A DNA stretch of 64,000 bases. Source: Hofstenia miamia. Lineage: Eukaryota > Xenacoelomorpha > Acoela. The notes under the pieces were generated by a model. The model ran no database searches. It was not told where the DNA came from and saw nothing but the letters and a program-made list of their open reading frames with translations. Positions 1 to 11,971 of the stretch are shown in pieces. The stretch lies in assembly GCA_004352715.1 (NCBI GenBank), contig SCFE01000014.1, forward strand, positions 1,328,500 through 1,392,499. Direction: 5' to 3'. The position numbers were made by a program, and so were the translations under genes. Numbering within the stretch: position 1 is the stretch's first letter; each line of letters starts with the position of its first letter.

Positions 1-128
1 TAATTTATTTATATATATGCATATATTATAAAAATATATATAGATCAATAGTTTAAATTTATATATATATATATATAGATCAATAGTTTAAAAATCCTAC
101 ATTATTTTTTAATTTTTAGATATAGATA

Positions 129-204
<76 letters not shown>

Positions 205-225
205 TCAATAATTTATTTTTAATTT
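1..225. repeat. (TA)n microsatellite block
   Basis: Long runs of alternating T and A (about 57-76 and 127-205) are separated by a repeated phrase, TAGATCAATA, seen three times in the block. It is simple-sequence DNA with no coding content. Confidence 0.85.
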
Positions 226-2198
226 TTATTTAGCTTTATCTAAACTACAATGTATGAATACTTTATTAATATACATTATAATACTACTAAATGTTCACAA
301 GATGGCGTTAAATTTGTATTTCATATTAAATATATTCATTACTGTTTTATTAATTTATTAAATACTTGCAAATTTAAAGCGAAAATTTTCCTAGTATGTA
401 GCTATTGATGTTTTGCAGTTGCAAAGGCAATATTAACCAAAATTTCATAACAATTTGTTGCATGAGAATATAATTAACCCCAGCATTCAATGTCCTACAT
501 GTTTAGCTTTATAAGTTTTCAATAGTTTAGGGATATGGTATGGTTAATTTCTAAGAAACTTACATGATTATTAATTTAATTAGCTTTCCAACTCTCTCTC
601 TAAATCAATGCAAAGTAGAATTTGCTCGGACCAATCCCAAGAGTACTTTTAATCAGGTCGGCTCATGCTGTTGATCAAATATATATTTTTATATATTTTT
701 ATATTTTGGTCAAAATTATAGTTTTAAATTATCATTTACTAAATTTGATCGTTATTGCATTACTTGTAAATATTTGTCCTATTGCCAATGCAATTTCTAA
801 CTGCATGAATTTATTTTTCCAAGCTAATTATTCACCTTTCGGTAAATTTTTATCCGAGAAACTTTGAATGCACAGTTTTACAGTCAGTTCACTACGTCTT
901 CTACCAGGAGTGTACGTGCACTCCATCACTTTCGCTTTGTAATATTGAAAAATGCTTTTTGGCTGATATATGTTTACTTGCATATATGTGAGTGGTAATA
1001 ATATACATTACATGTATCCACATTAATTCATCATATCATTTCTATACTGAATTGAAATTGCAAAAACTGAAGCAAATGATTGCTTTCACTTTGGCGTTGG
1101 CACAATAGCAGATTCTATTACTTTGATAAAGCAGGTGAAAAATTGCAATATCAAAGGAAAATTATTTGGAGGCATCATCAAGAACAACCACGAACAATGG
1201 TTTATGATGGCATAGCTGCATGAACAAACAAAACTAAAGGGGTGCACCCCAAAATAAAATACTTATTTCAATAACAAAGTATCAGATCAGAAGAAATAAC
1301 ATGGATATTTAATAATTAATAATGTTTAAGCATTCTGCTCGTCAGTACGATAAAATTTCTCTCATCAACACTTTCTAAGACTACATCTACTGATGGGGTC
1401 AAGTGCACATCTACTGTTCATCCAATAGTTAATGCATTTTTTGAGTTAATTAACATGAAACAATGCCTAAAATGTTTTGGTTGACCTCTATAATTTAATC
1501 AATTCAAATGAAAATACAAATTTTCCAAGCTTTACAGCAGAGATTTGTTTAAAAATGGATTTTCATTTTGCATACAGAGCATCACATCTAATCACTAACA
1601 ATTATTTACATAAATTATTTCTCTAAACTGTATTCTGACGAAATATATCCGTTCGGATAGAAATTTTGGCTTGTCTATTATATTGAATGCCAAACAATAT
1701 TTGTTTAGGATTTCTTTCAGGTGTTTAGAATTCGTACTTTATTGAATAATAATAAAGTTGAGTACATGGTTCCATAGAACAATTTAAGTTTGCTTTTTTC
1801 AAGGATGAAATAGACTTGTGGGTGACAAAGATTGTCTAACGAGTTTACTTCATACAAAAATATATCTACAGGATAATACATACAATTTTTTGTAACATAG
1901 CCCACTGAAAATTTCCTTTAAATGTACATTTTTGGAAATTTTTAATTAAATGTTATATTCTAAATCGACCTGAAGTAGTTGGAAGTATGTAAATCTGATA
2001 CTGACAGTTGCAAGTCCAAATGCATTAGAATGTCTTGTTTAATTACAAAAAGTGAAGTTTAATTGTTTAAATTATTTAAATTTTCCTAGCAATTCTCTTT
2101 CAATTGGAATGCTTTTAACTCATTCACCTGCTAAACGCAAAATTAGCGAGCGTGTCACGTCATAAAAAGCATCTTTTCGCTGAAAGCGCACTATTAAG
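226..2198. other. AT-rich intergenic DNA, no gene seen
   Basis: Only short chance open frames are present; none has family-like sequence. The one local oddity is a perfect 12-bp GC-rich palindrome, GGGGTGCACCCC, at 1239-1250. The last ~100 bp would be the 5' flank or 5' UTR of the BRICHOS gene that starts at 2199. Confidence 0.6.
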
Positions 2199-2921
2199 AT
2201 GACTGTCATTCTAAGCTCCCAGGAAAAGGAAAACAAAGAAAAAGAACCCGAAGTTCCTAAAGAGGAACCAGAAGAAGAAGAAGAGTCATTTGCCTCATCA
2301 TGTTTCACCCGCAAGGCTTTCGCAATATTCATGTTTGTTATTTTCTTGATTTTCGCTTCGAGAATTGGCTACTATGCTTTTTGCAAAACAAGAATGCAAC
2401 ATCATGGAACCTATGACATTATCAACGACCCTGAATATGGCTACAGTAATCAAACCATTAAGGTCCATCACAGTGAAACCACTTATCATTCGGTTCGAAG
2501 GAATGCACATGAAGTACTTATTATGGACTTTAAATCTATGAAATTTGCATTTAAGCACGTTGGTGGTGCAGATAATGAACGCTGCATTATTGGAAAGCTG
2601 CCACATTCTGGATTGCTACCTCATCCTCACCACTTAGTAAGGATTCTTAAGCATTTGGGGAAAGTTATAGACGCTAAAAATTTTCCAGTATTTCTTGAAG
2701 TAAACTTTGAAGTTTACGAAAATGCTGCTACAATCAGAGGAATTCATTCTGAAGCTATTCGATCGTTATGCGGTGATGTTAGAATTTACCTCACTCATGA
2801 ACGTCCCAGCGGCGTAGAAAATGACAACGTTAAGGATGAAGTGCTGGTGTTTGTTCCACACTCTCATTCTGACTTTTCCAGAGTGAAGTTTACATTCCAG
2901 GAGCATTCAAATCGTCATTAG
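2199..2921 (+). CDS. BRICHOS-domain type II membrane protein (copy 1)
   Basis: A 240-residue protein encoded without introns. Residues 1-39 form a Lys/Glu-rich cytosolic head (a run of five Glu near 26-30). One hydrophobic segment (about 40-61) should anchor it as a type II membrane protein. Residues ~103-200 fit the BRICHOS fold: the family's three near-invariant residues appear as Asp110, Cys129 and Cys191, with the late cysteine in the typical setting IRSLCGDVRIYL. BRICHOS domains act in the secretory pathway as chaperone-like units that shield an aggregation-prone C-terminal beta segment, which may be cleaved off by a proprotein convertase (known for ITM2/Bri, proSP-C and annelid antimicrobial precursors). 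Here the tail (~212-234) is beta-prone and matches the tail of the paralogue at 18362-19093. I see no clear dibasic cleavage site before it. The start is the first ATG of the frame; both paralogues begin MTV. The client and function are unknown. Confidence 0.8.
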   Translation: MTVILSSQEKENKEKEPEVPKEEPEEEEESFASSCFTRKAFAIFMFVIFLIFASRIGYYAFCKTRMQHHGTYDIINDPEYGYSNQTIKVHHSETTYHSVRRNAHEVLIMDFKSMKFAFKHVGGADNERCIIGKLPHSGLLPHPHHLVRILKHLGKVIDAKNFPVFLEVNFEVYENAATIRGIHSEAIRSLCGDVRIYLTHERPSGVENDNVKDEVLVFVPHSHSDFSRVKFTFQEHSNRH

Positions 2922-4420
2922 ATGTACTTTCCTTTTAAAACTTTTTCTCCGGACTTATACACCTTAACTGCAGTTATATTTATGCTAGTGTTTCGCCTTA
3001 GATTGGATTCGTTGTGGAATAGTATTGTAAATTCAAAATCATTCCTCTGGATTTTAACCATGCCTATTTGTAAATAGAAATTTATTTTTTCATATAATTT
3101 TATTTTAACTCAATTTTTTTCCATGTATTACATTTCAGGACTAACAGAAATAACTATTTTATTCAGCACATGAAGTATATGTTTTTCTAAAGTTTAACTA
3201 TAAATCAGTTTTAATAATAGATCTCATTAATATTAGTTTTCAGATGGGTAACCTATTAAAAACTACCTTGTCTATTTAACAAAAAATTGATGGATATACT
3301 AAATTGAGGCTTCCATGAGGCAGCAGTCCTATGAAATTTTCAAATACGTATAGCATTAATGACCAAAAACAAATGAATTCGATAAATTTCTTTTGAAAAT
3401 TTCTTTATAATATAATAAATGCATTTAAAATGTGAATAGAAATAGTGAAATGAATTGCTTTTTAATTCATGAATTATTTCAACAAAATTTATTTGAAATT
3501 ATGCGTTGGCAATGTATATGAGAACATCTTGAAGTAGGAAATTATCAGAGTGCTACATGTAATTTTACTATCAATAATCACTACTAGATAAAATGTAACA
3601 AGAAAATATATTTCAATAATAAATTTTTTGTGAATGATCGTAAATGCTTTTAAATACAAAGCTGTTTTTCTATTTACAAAATATTCTAGAAAGCTTATTT
3701 AATTTGAATTAGTTGATTCAAATTATGCGTTGGCAATGGTATGCATGAGGACATCAATTTCTACTAGGAAATTAATACAATACTATTTACTCATTTAACT
3801 ATCAATTATCACTAAAAAGCGAAATTTTAGGTGATTAATAATTTTCCTTAAAACCTCCAACAACTGATTTCTTATTGATATAAATGAAAATGACATGTCT
3901 TAAGGTCTCTGAACCCGGCAGGGGTAATGGAATCCAAAATCAACTCTCATTTTTATATATTCATTCTGTCTTTCTAGATCAGTCAACATGAGACACAGAT
4001 TCCTTTAGTCAATAACTTTTTGCACGATTATAAAAGCTACTCTACTAAGATTAATTTTTTAAATAAAAATTCAAAGTTTGTGATCTCTGGTTTTGCATAG
4101 TAGCATTTTCAGACCTTTCTGATTGTTTTCCGCCCAATTGAGCTGCCTGAAACGTTAAAATTACTCCAAAAATTTTGCTTCCTAATGATCACTATAGATT
4201 TAATTTTTAAACAGGACATATTTAATATTTAATATGTACTGGTACTAAACGTTTATCAATTTTGTATGATACTTATGTTTATGATTAGGCCTAAGAAATA
4301 CCCGTTTTGAAAAAAAAGTGAATTTTTCAGCATAAAGGTTGGCACATTTACCCATTGATCAGTGTTACAAAAAGCGCCAATTCAATTCTCACTGCAATAT
4401 TTTGGCTGAAATGCTGATTT
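2922..4420. other. 3' flank and intergenic DNA with an imperfect direct repeat
   Basis: No gene seen. About 3497-3600 and 3721-3820 are diverged direct copies of each other: both contain ATTATGCGTTGGCAATG, then a GA-rich stretch and a TAGGAAATTA-like box, then CTATCAAT.ATCACTA. They lie ~225 bp apart. The rest is featureless AT-rich DNA. Confidence 0.5.
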
Positions 4421-4860
4421 GAGAAATTTGAAGCTGAACCAAACCAAACCTGAGCCGAAACGAAGAAACCCAAGCCAGCCAATTAAGTAGCCGAGATGCT
4501 TACGAGATTTATGAATATCCAATGATTTTGAAATGTGGACTAAATCGATTGTATCTCTTTGGATACACTGCGCTCTTTAGAAATAGATTCAAAATTTTGC
4601 TCAGGAAAAGCCACAAGACTTGATTTTTTGATAAAAACAGATCGAGCCATGGTTGAGATTACAGTAAAAACAATAAGACAGTGCTGGGCTTGGATCTCAA
4701 TAAATGCTTCAGTGCTGGCCTGAGCTCATAAATCAGGCTCGATTCCAACGCTGACGCAAAGATGAGTGTGCTAGAAACATATAGTAAGCCTGCCCTGCCC
4801 TGCCCTGCCCTGATGAGAACTGATCTGTGATTATCCTCATTTAATCCAACAACAGACAAC
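4421..4860. repeat. GC-elevated patch with (TGCCC)4
   Basis: This ~440-bp patch stands out from the AT-rich surroundings. It holds four tandem TGCCC units at 4791-4810 and scattered phrases such as AACCAAACC and GAGCCGAAACG. It looks like part of a dispersed repeat and has no convincing coding frame. Confidence 0.4.
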
Positions 4861-5960
4861 TATTCGAATTGGTAAAAAAAACACTGAATAGCGGAATTCT
4901 TCAAATAAAGTCGACATCACGGAGAATGCAATAGCTGTCATTTTGGATTCCTTATGCTCCTTATGCCAAAAATATATCTATGACTGTTCCCACTAAAGAT
5001 TTCAACTACTTGTTAGGCATGAAGAATTTATTTGACATATAGTATTATATGTTCAAAAGTTCAAAAGAAATGGAAATTTAAATGTTAAATTTTGACCACT
5101 ACCAAACATTGTTTCGAACAAACACATAAATCTTAAAGGTAAAGCAAATCCAAACTAAACTTCAATTCACTTTGGTTAATCGACGATATCATAGGGTGAA
5201 CAAATCAACTAGAGTTCTCCGACATGCATAGAGTCAAACATTACCTTATTGATTCTGCCAAAAAACTGATATTATATGTTTTGTATAGGCTATCATTTTT
5301 GAAGTATTATCGCGAAATCCTTATGGATACATCATGTACTCAAAATGCTTCTTTGAGGCTTGGTTTAACTGCTATATGCAATAAACTAAACTATCAACAG
5401 CTAGCATTATTAGTCCAAACAAATTAAAATTTTGCTTTGACGTTAGGAATTGTGTTAAGAGGCATGCCAAATATTTTGAGAATTTATAATGGAGTTATGT
5501 ATTTACTATTTAAATGTACACGATATCAATGACACCCTACATTTATTGATTTCTAAGCAACTCAGTAATGAAAATCACAGATCAATTCTTCTGCAAAAAC
5601 GACTAATACCATACAAAATTAACACCTTGTAGTTATTTAATAAGATTGGTTTCGCAATCAAAAATGATCACATTCATTGTGCTTTGAAGGAAGCAAAGAA
5701 TGATTATAATCCAGAGTAAACATCAGCAATTGTATATACGATGTAGAAAATGTTGTAAGATCATCGCTAACCAATTGACAATGCTGAACATGAATAAATT
5801 ACCGTCCTAATTGCTTACTCCATTTCGAAGGGGATTCAAGTCAATAGTCAATCATTTTCAGTAAGTTAACTGTGAGCAAAGTATATAGGTCATTAATTTC
5901 TCGCACAAAAATTCGATGAACAACCCAAAATCTAAGGCGTCAGTAACAGCAGGTATTTTA
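4861..5960. other. AT-rich intergenic DNA, nothing recognised
   Basis: I see no conserved frame, repeat or RNA-like structure here. A 67-codon open frame at 5224 has no family-like sequence. Confidence 0.5.
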
Positions 5961-8310
5961 ACTGCTAAAGTATCCTGTAGTAGGGACTTGCGGGCGGCTC
6001 ATTTTTATTGCCCGAGCTCCACCGTGCATGTAAAATAAAGAATTGCTTGCCCTTTCGTAAAGCCCTTGGCTCACATGCGCCCGCCCGCAGTAGTCTTATG
6101 CAGACCGCCCATATATGTCTAGGCCCACCTTTATGATTGTTAAGCATAGACATCATATCTAATAAAATCAAACAATAAAAGCAAAGGTTTATAAGACGAA
6201 AAAGCATGTTAATTATGGGTAGAAATATTTGACGATAACTTTTACTTGTTTATCAAATGACGGAATAGGCCACGCGCAAACAATACAAATATTGTTACTG
6301 AACCAATTAGAGGAATTCAAAATATTTCACATTTATGCTATCAAATTGCACGTTATGATTTCTTTTACAACAAAAACTGTACCGTTTGTATAGAAGACGA
6401 AACCAAGTCAAACACGGAAAGAAAATCTAGTTGAACTTAGTAAATGCGCCCGCCCGGCCGTTCGTACCTCATCAATATGGTAATTGCTTTACTTAGCCGT
6501 GCCGTGCCGTGCAATTATTCTTTGTACAATTTTCCGTTCATAATATATTAAATTTGATTCTGGCTATTATATTTTCTATAAGACAATACACTGGTTTTAA
6601 TCATTTTCTAGACTAGAGAAATGCATAAGCTTAAAATTTTTAAAATTCTAAAAACTGCGCTTGTCACCACGTGTAGAAACGCGCCGACCCGTGTCTAATA
6701 ATATTTTTGAAAAACCGCGCGGTGCTTAAAATACAACGTGCCGGGCCGTGCTTCCAAAAACCAGACACGGTTGCGATCTATTGAGAATGCATCACTTATC
6801 ATCTGGTCAGTTGAAGTGTACAAAATAATTGTATTACCAACTTCTGAAGATATAACAGATAAACACAACTATTTTTGATACTCTTACAAAACTCTTGATT
6901 ATTTTGAATCCAACTTGATAAGAAGATTTAGAAAAATAAAAATTTTTCAAACATTTATATAATTTTTGAAAGTATCAAAAATATGAAAAATATCAATATT
7001 TATGCACTCAATTATCAGATGGGTATGATTTTTACAGAAACATCATATTGCTATCCTTGTACTTGAAAAAACAACTTGATTATTGCAAAAACTCTTGTTC
7101 TGGGTCTAAAATGCAATGAGAGAATATTAAATTGCATGTACAATATTTAAGCCACTGATGGATTTGCTTTAAAATAATTTCCAAAAGCAAATTTAGTAAG
7201 AAGCTAATTGGCAGAAGCTTAAAACATTTTCAAAACCAACAAAATGATACCATAAACACTATCTCGAAATTTGTATAATGACCTACTACTATATACTACT
7301 GTACGAAAACAGGTTATCTTAACCTAGGAGATGCTCATGAGTGGGTCAATTGTAAGCGTTTGCAAAAATGTAGAAGCGAACAAAATGGGAGTCAATTTTT
7401 TCTTAATTTAGTTAAAGTTGAAATTAGCATTTGAAATTACATGCTTATCTGATAAATAGACATTAAAAACTTTAATTTTCTCTAATCAATAACAGACTGA
7501 AAACTAAAATTAAATTAAGAATAGAAAATTTCATAATCTAAGGTTATACAACAATGTCTACAGTATTAGAAATTATATATTGAACAATGTTAATTTTTTA
7601 AGCATAATGAAAATTCAATTAGAATTATATTCATGTCATTGCTCGATGTGCAAAAATATTTGTGAATGTGTACTGGCTAATGGAATTCTATAATTTGCAT
7701 TTTCTCTTAGTTTACGTTCTGTGCAATTTTTATTCTTTGACAAATAATTATCATTGAAAGCATTGGATTGCCTAAAATATTTTTAACAAGTCTTGGGTCT
7801 TCTTTTTCTTTTATTTTGAAAGAATCATACAAACATTTACAGAAAAAGGCTTCATAGCATTTACTGTTAATACATTTTAGAATTGAATAGTTTGCGTTAT
7901 GCACAGATATATCATATCCACTGTTGGAACTGTGTCGTACTATATTTCGTGCCGTGCTCGTGTCAATTTTTACAAAAATTTTCATGCACGGGCCGTGCTT
8001 GTGCCCACATTAAAATCCATATAAAATATATTTGCTATTTTTAATTCTAAATCTATTCATTTTCATTTTTAAATCGAAATATTTTTTCTTGAAACTATTG
8101 AAACAATTTGCCGCTAAAAATATTTAATTCATAAAGGTTTAATCTAGGATACTTTTTACATTCAACGAAAATTTTTAGATTTTTTTGACGTGGCAGTGTT
8201 GTGCTGGAAAAATTTTTAAATTTCGTGCAGTACTTTCAAGTGCAGGGCATTGCTCGTGTCTAAATGCGAATTTTCCTGCCGTGCGCGGTTCCAACACTGA
8301 CCATATCGCA
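5961..8310. repeat. AT-rich block with recurring GC-rich GCCGTGC islands
   Basis: The motif GCCGTGC recurs as islands at about 6496-6512 (three tandem GCCGT units), 6745, 7951, 7992 and 8278, with relatives around 5985, 6445, 6665 and 6708. Read on the minus strand they follow a common phrase, roughly CACGRGCACGGCACGA. The phrase near 7925-7960 and that near 8278-8295 are each next to a TTGGAAC or TTCCAAC box. This looks like a degenerate dispersed minisatellite or repeat family and is not coding. Confidence 0.5.
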
Positions 8311-9272
8311 CTCATATAGCAATTAGTGCTTCAAAAACTATAATTATTTCAATTATGCTGTAGTTGTTTAATTTCAAATTTCTAAGAATATAGGTTAGAT
8401 CATTGATTATTAAGTTTTGTAAATTTCATGTTTTCTTGAAGTAATTAACAAAATTCTAGCATGTTCGCATTTGAATAACATGATTGCATTTGAATGTATT
8501 GTCATTCATTAGATTTTCTAAGTGACTATTTTTTCATATTGGTCTTTTAATATTTATTTTTAGACTGAATTCATCTGCCCTTAATTGAAAGATACTTCTG
8601 TTTTCCTCAATTCTAATATTTTATTAAAATCAGGTTGTTAAAACAAAAAAGTAGAATAATCAGAATAAGTCTAAATATAGCAATTTGGTTCTAAAGAGCG
8701 TAGAGAATCACTTGTCATCGGGTATGCACTTGGGAAACCAACAGTTCCTTGTGAAGATCACAATTTGATTGAAATAGAATGACATTTAATTCCCTTAAAT
8801 AGTTTTATTGCCAAGATCCGTACTTTTTAAATGAATATAATGAAGAACAGATATGCTGTGATTCAATGAAATACTTAAATATCTATGCTGCACTTTCTGA
8901 TCAAATGCTTTAGAGAAATCTAACATTAATACCATTTAGCAATACTTTTATCTAAGTCAGATAATTTTTTCAATGCTCAACTACGCGAAAAAATCATTCC
9001 CCAATAATTTTTATACTTGTTTGATAAGAAAAGGTCTCACAAAAATGGAATAACGATGTTGTATCAAGAAGGTTAATCACATGTAGAGCGATGGAAATTA
9101 AATGTACTTGAACTTGTATGAATTTCAAATGACCATGGTTAATAAACTGGTATTGGATGATCGAACTGCGTTTAATTCCGTCAATAATAATTTAATAATT
9201 AGTAAAATACGTTCCAGATTTATTCATGAATATTTTGGAATTTGATCCTAATAAATTAATTAGTGTAATTGA
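8311..9272. other. AT-rich intergenic DNA
   Basis: Nothing firm. Around 9146-9240 a short stretch reads like a decayed reverse transcriptase phrase (LDDRTAFNSVNNNLIISKI), possibly a trace of another retroelement next to the Copia relic. Confidence 0.35.
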
Positions 9273-9895
9273 TGGTATTCAGTGGTTATCGACCAACTCA
9301 AGACCTGGCATTACGTATCGGTCATCAGTTTTAGCAAGTGTGGCTGATAAACCATCCACTGCCGATTTTAAGCGTATCAATAACTGATAAGGTATTTACA
9401 TCATCAAAGTTTAGTTTTATCATATGGTTATTTTAAAGAAAACCATTTTGATGCTTCGTTCGGCAATCCTAGTTGGTGTGTTTATTTAATTTTTTGGATA
9501 ACAACGTTATCCATTGGTCATCCAAGAAATTGAAAAGAGTGGCAAGGAGTGCACTGGCAGCCGAGACTATCTCTATGCTTGATGCTATTGACTGTGCTTG
9601 TTATATTCGAAATTTTTTTGGTCTAGTGGAATCACTATTTATACTGACAGCTGTTCATTAATTATATCAGTTTTATCTAATTCAATTCCTGGTAAAAAAA
9701 CGTTTAGCAATTAATTTTGAGTTCATTGGAGAAGGCATTGCAAAGAGTGAATGTAAATTTCAGTTTGTCAATTCATATGATATAGTAGCAGATTGTTTAA
9801 CGAAACATAATATTAAAAGTTGCGATTCTCTTCTTCGTGCTATTAATCATTCTGATGACATTTTGAAAAATAGAAAATACTGGGCATGTGATTAA
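9273..9895 (+). pseudogene. Copia (Ty1-type) retrotransposon relic: end of RT and RNase H
   Basis: Read across frames, the stretch carries the C-terminal part of a Copia-family polyprotein. It begins with QWLSTNSRPGITYRSSVLAS and STADFKRIN, the stretch that links RT to RNase H in these elements. It continues with the RNase H phrase VIHWSSKKLKRVARSALAAE (near 9505-9560), including the usual Ala-Ala-Glu, and ends with DIVADCLTKHN followed by a stop at 9893-9895. A TGA near 9388 and frame changes around 9400-9480 and 9655-9680 break it, so no product is possible. The N-terminal gag, protease and integrase parts are absent. The assignment rests on these phrases; I could not align it to a reference. 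Confidence 0.75.
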
Positions 9896-10689
9896 AGTTT
9901 AATATTAACACATGTTATTATTTAAACAAGTTGTCTAAACCGAACCGGTCTATTTTGTAAATATGTAAATTTTGTTACCGTGCTCATAAGTAGTTTGTAT
10001 ACCAATAAATGAATACGTTCTTATTACTATTTTATTATACTATAACAATTTATCGATGCCTTTAGACAATGAAGTGTGAGTACAGTTCCGAAATAACAAT
10101 GCTTAACCCATAAAACCAATAAAGCCTTCATGAAGAAAGCATTTTTAAGAAGTTGGTTAATTTCTTTACTTGATGCAAAAAAAATTAGCAAAAAGAGTGA
10201 TGGAAAACCGATAATTCTAGAATTCTGAATTCGTGGTTCAGTTTAGCTGTTGCTAAGACATTTCTCAAGAAAACTAAGAATTGCTTCCCATCAAAGCCTT
10301 TACCTTAATGATTTGCAGAATCTATCTGAGGTTGTCAAAGCATACTATGTAAATCAATAAAAATTGATAATTTAATCATTTTTATGATTAGTATTTTTCG
10401 ATTTGTGTAACTGGTCATAGTAACTGCTATAATTGTTAAATTATAAAGAGCTTAGCCAAGGCCTATTGTAATTAAAGTCTAGCGATTTGCAAATACAGAG
10501 CACGAGGCAATATTAACTCATATTCTAAAATGCAGAGAATTATTGCAATCCGTTTAGGCACTTAATATAAAGAATATTACTATAATTGCCTCCACCTCTG
10601 TAGTACTTATATCATTGTATTCCCAAAAACAAGCAAAAACTATACATATATATATATATATAATGTATATATATATATATATATATATG
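9896..10689. other. Possible 3' LTR remnant of the Copia relic, then AT-rich DNA
   Basis: Right after the Copia stop is TGTTATTATTTAAACA (from ~9913) and an AATAAA at ~10004, an arrangement that would fit the start and poly(A) signal of a 3' LTR. No second copy is in the window to confirm it. The remainder to 10646 is featureless, and 10647-10688 is a (TA)n run. Confidence 0.3.
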
Positions 10690-11971
10690 CAGTCTTGTTT
10701 AGGAAAATAGCGCATGAAACAAAAATTTATTTGAAACGGAATATTTCAAAAACAAATGAATTTATCGATAAAATAGTTTGCCTGAATGTTAGAAGAGTCT
10801 CTTTAGTACTTGATGGGGTATCCGTTGTTCGCGACTGCCATCGCCATTCGTCTGGGTATCGATTGAAACAAATTTTGGAAAAATGCGTCAGGTATCTTGT
10901 AAAATTCTTCTTCCTCAATTCGCCATAAATTTCGAATAGTGACGTCTGATCTTTTATCCACTCTGGTTTTTAGTTCCACCCATCCGTTCTCTATTAGGTT
11001 GATATCAGGAGCTCTTGCGGGCCAGTCTGGGAGGAGGGCCACGCCCTTTTCTTCCATGAATGCTTTAACCTCCCTCGAAACATGACAAGGGGCGTTGTCT
11101 TGCTGCAGCAACTGATCGTCTTCCATTATTGGCATAATATGTTGTTGCAATATGTCAATATATTGCTTACTGTCCATTGTTCCGTCGACTTTGACTATTT
11201 TTCGGAGACCTGTTGCCCAAATTGCTCCAAATACCATAATTGACTGCTGACGACCCGTTACTAAAGGACATAAATATTGGGGTTTATAGCGCTCAGCGGC
11301 TCCTCTTGGGCGTCTAACAAACTCCATGCGTCCTGATTTAACTTGAATACGACTCTCATCGGTGAACACAACTTTACTCCAATCTGAGACGGTGTTCTTT
11401 AATTTTTGTTTGCACCACGCTAGACGGGCCAAAACGTGATTTTTGTTGAGAAGTGGCTTTCGGGCTCCATGTCTTCCAAAGAGTCCATATTTCAGCAAAA
11501 TGCGGCGTACGCTAGAGGCATGGTACTTGTGGCCATCTGTCCAGTCATGTTTTAGCTCTTTTGATGTGAGTTTTGGGCAAAGACGTGAGAGTCGGCATAA
11601 ATTTCGACGTGATTTTTCGGTCGACTTTGATGGTCAGCCAGTTGGTTTCTTGCGATCGATGCGACCCAGTTTTTGGTATGTCGTAACTACTCGGTAAACA
11701 ACATGACGTGAAACGGATAACAAGTTTGAAATTTCTTTCTGCGATAAATTTTCGCGATGTTTCCGAATGATCAATTTTCGTTTTTCTTTTGCCCATGGTT
11801 TCGAAACGACAATTATCTCGACTGACCTGTTTGATCAACAAGCAAGACTGATCTGCATGCAAAATATTTACAAACAATTTTTTTCATGTTACTTAATTAA
11901 TTAGTGGAAAATTGATTGAATTTGGTGCACCGTGTTTTTGCATCTATGCGCTATTATTTCAAACAAGACTG
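10690..11971 (-). mobile_element. Tc1/mariner element (family A), inserted in a (TA)n repeat
   Basis: The ends are inverted repeats: CAGTCTTGTTT plus an AATAGCGCAT block on the left (10690-10716), and the reverse complement of the same blocks on the right (11947-11971). The ~1.28-kb length is normal for the superfamily. TA dinucleotides flank both ends and both flanks are (TA)n runs, as expected for an element that duplicates a TA target. The interior encodes a transposase on the minus strand that is broken by mutation (see the pseudogene entry). Confidence 0.88.
10803..11799 (-). pseudogene. Tc1/mariner transposase, frame-broken
   Basis: This is a cut-and-paste transposase that binds the inverted repeats through N-terminal helix-turn-helix domains and cuts with a DDE/D RNase H-like core. 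The intact C-terminal frame (10803-11498, 231 codons) carries the whole catalytic triad: first Asp in VVFTDESR, second Asp in QQDNAPCHVS and the Glu in INLIENGW, giving a D,D34E-type layout. Upstream, the helix-turn-helix part (EISNLLSVSRHVVYRV) is readable in the same frame, but an in-frame TGA follows KKPTG. A frameshift separates it from the likely start (MGKRKTK at ~11799). It is therefore inactive as assembled, though only lightly mutated, which suggests fairly recent activity of the family. Confidence 0.85.

Noticed and set aside
622-867. 81-codon open frame on the + strand
   Set aside because: Hydrophobic, low-complexity translation of AT-rich DNA with no family resemblance or gene-like context.
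7707-7985. 92-codon minus-strand frame
   Set aside because: Overlaps the GC-rich repeat islands; the sequence has no conserved pattern and the start lies inside a GCCGTGC repeat.
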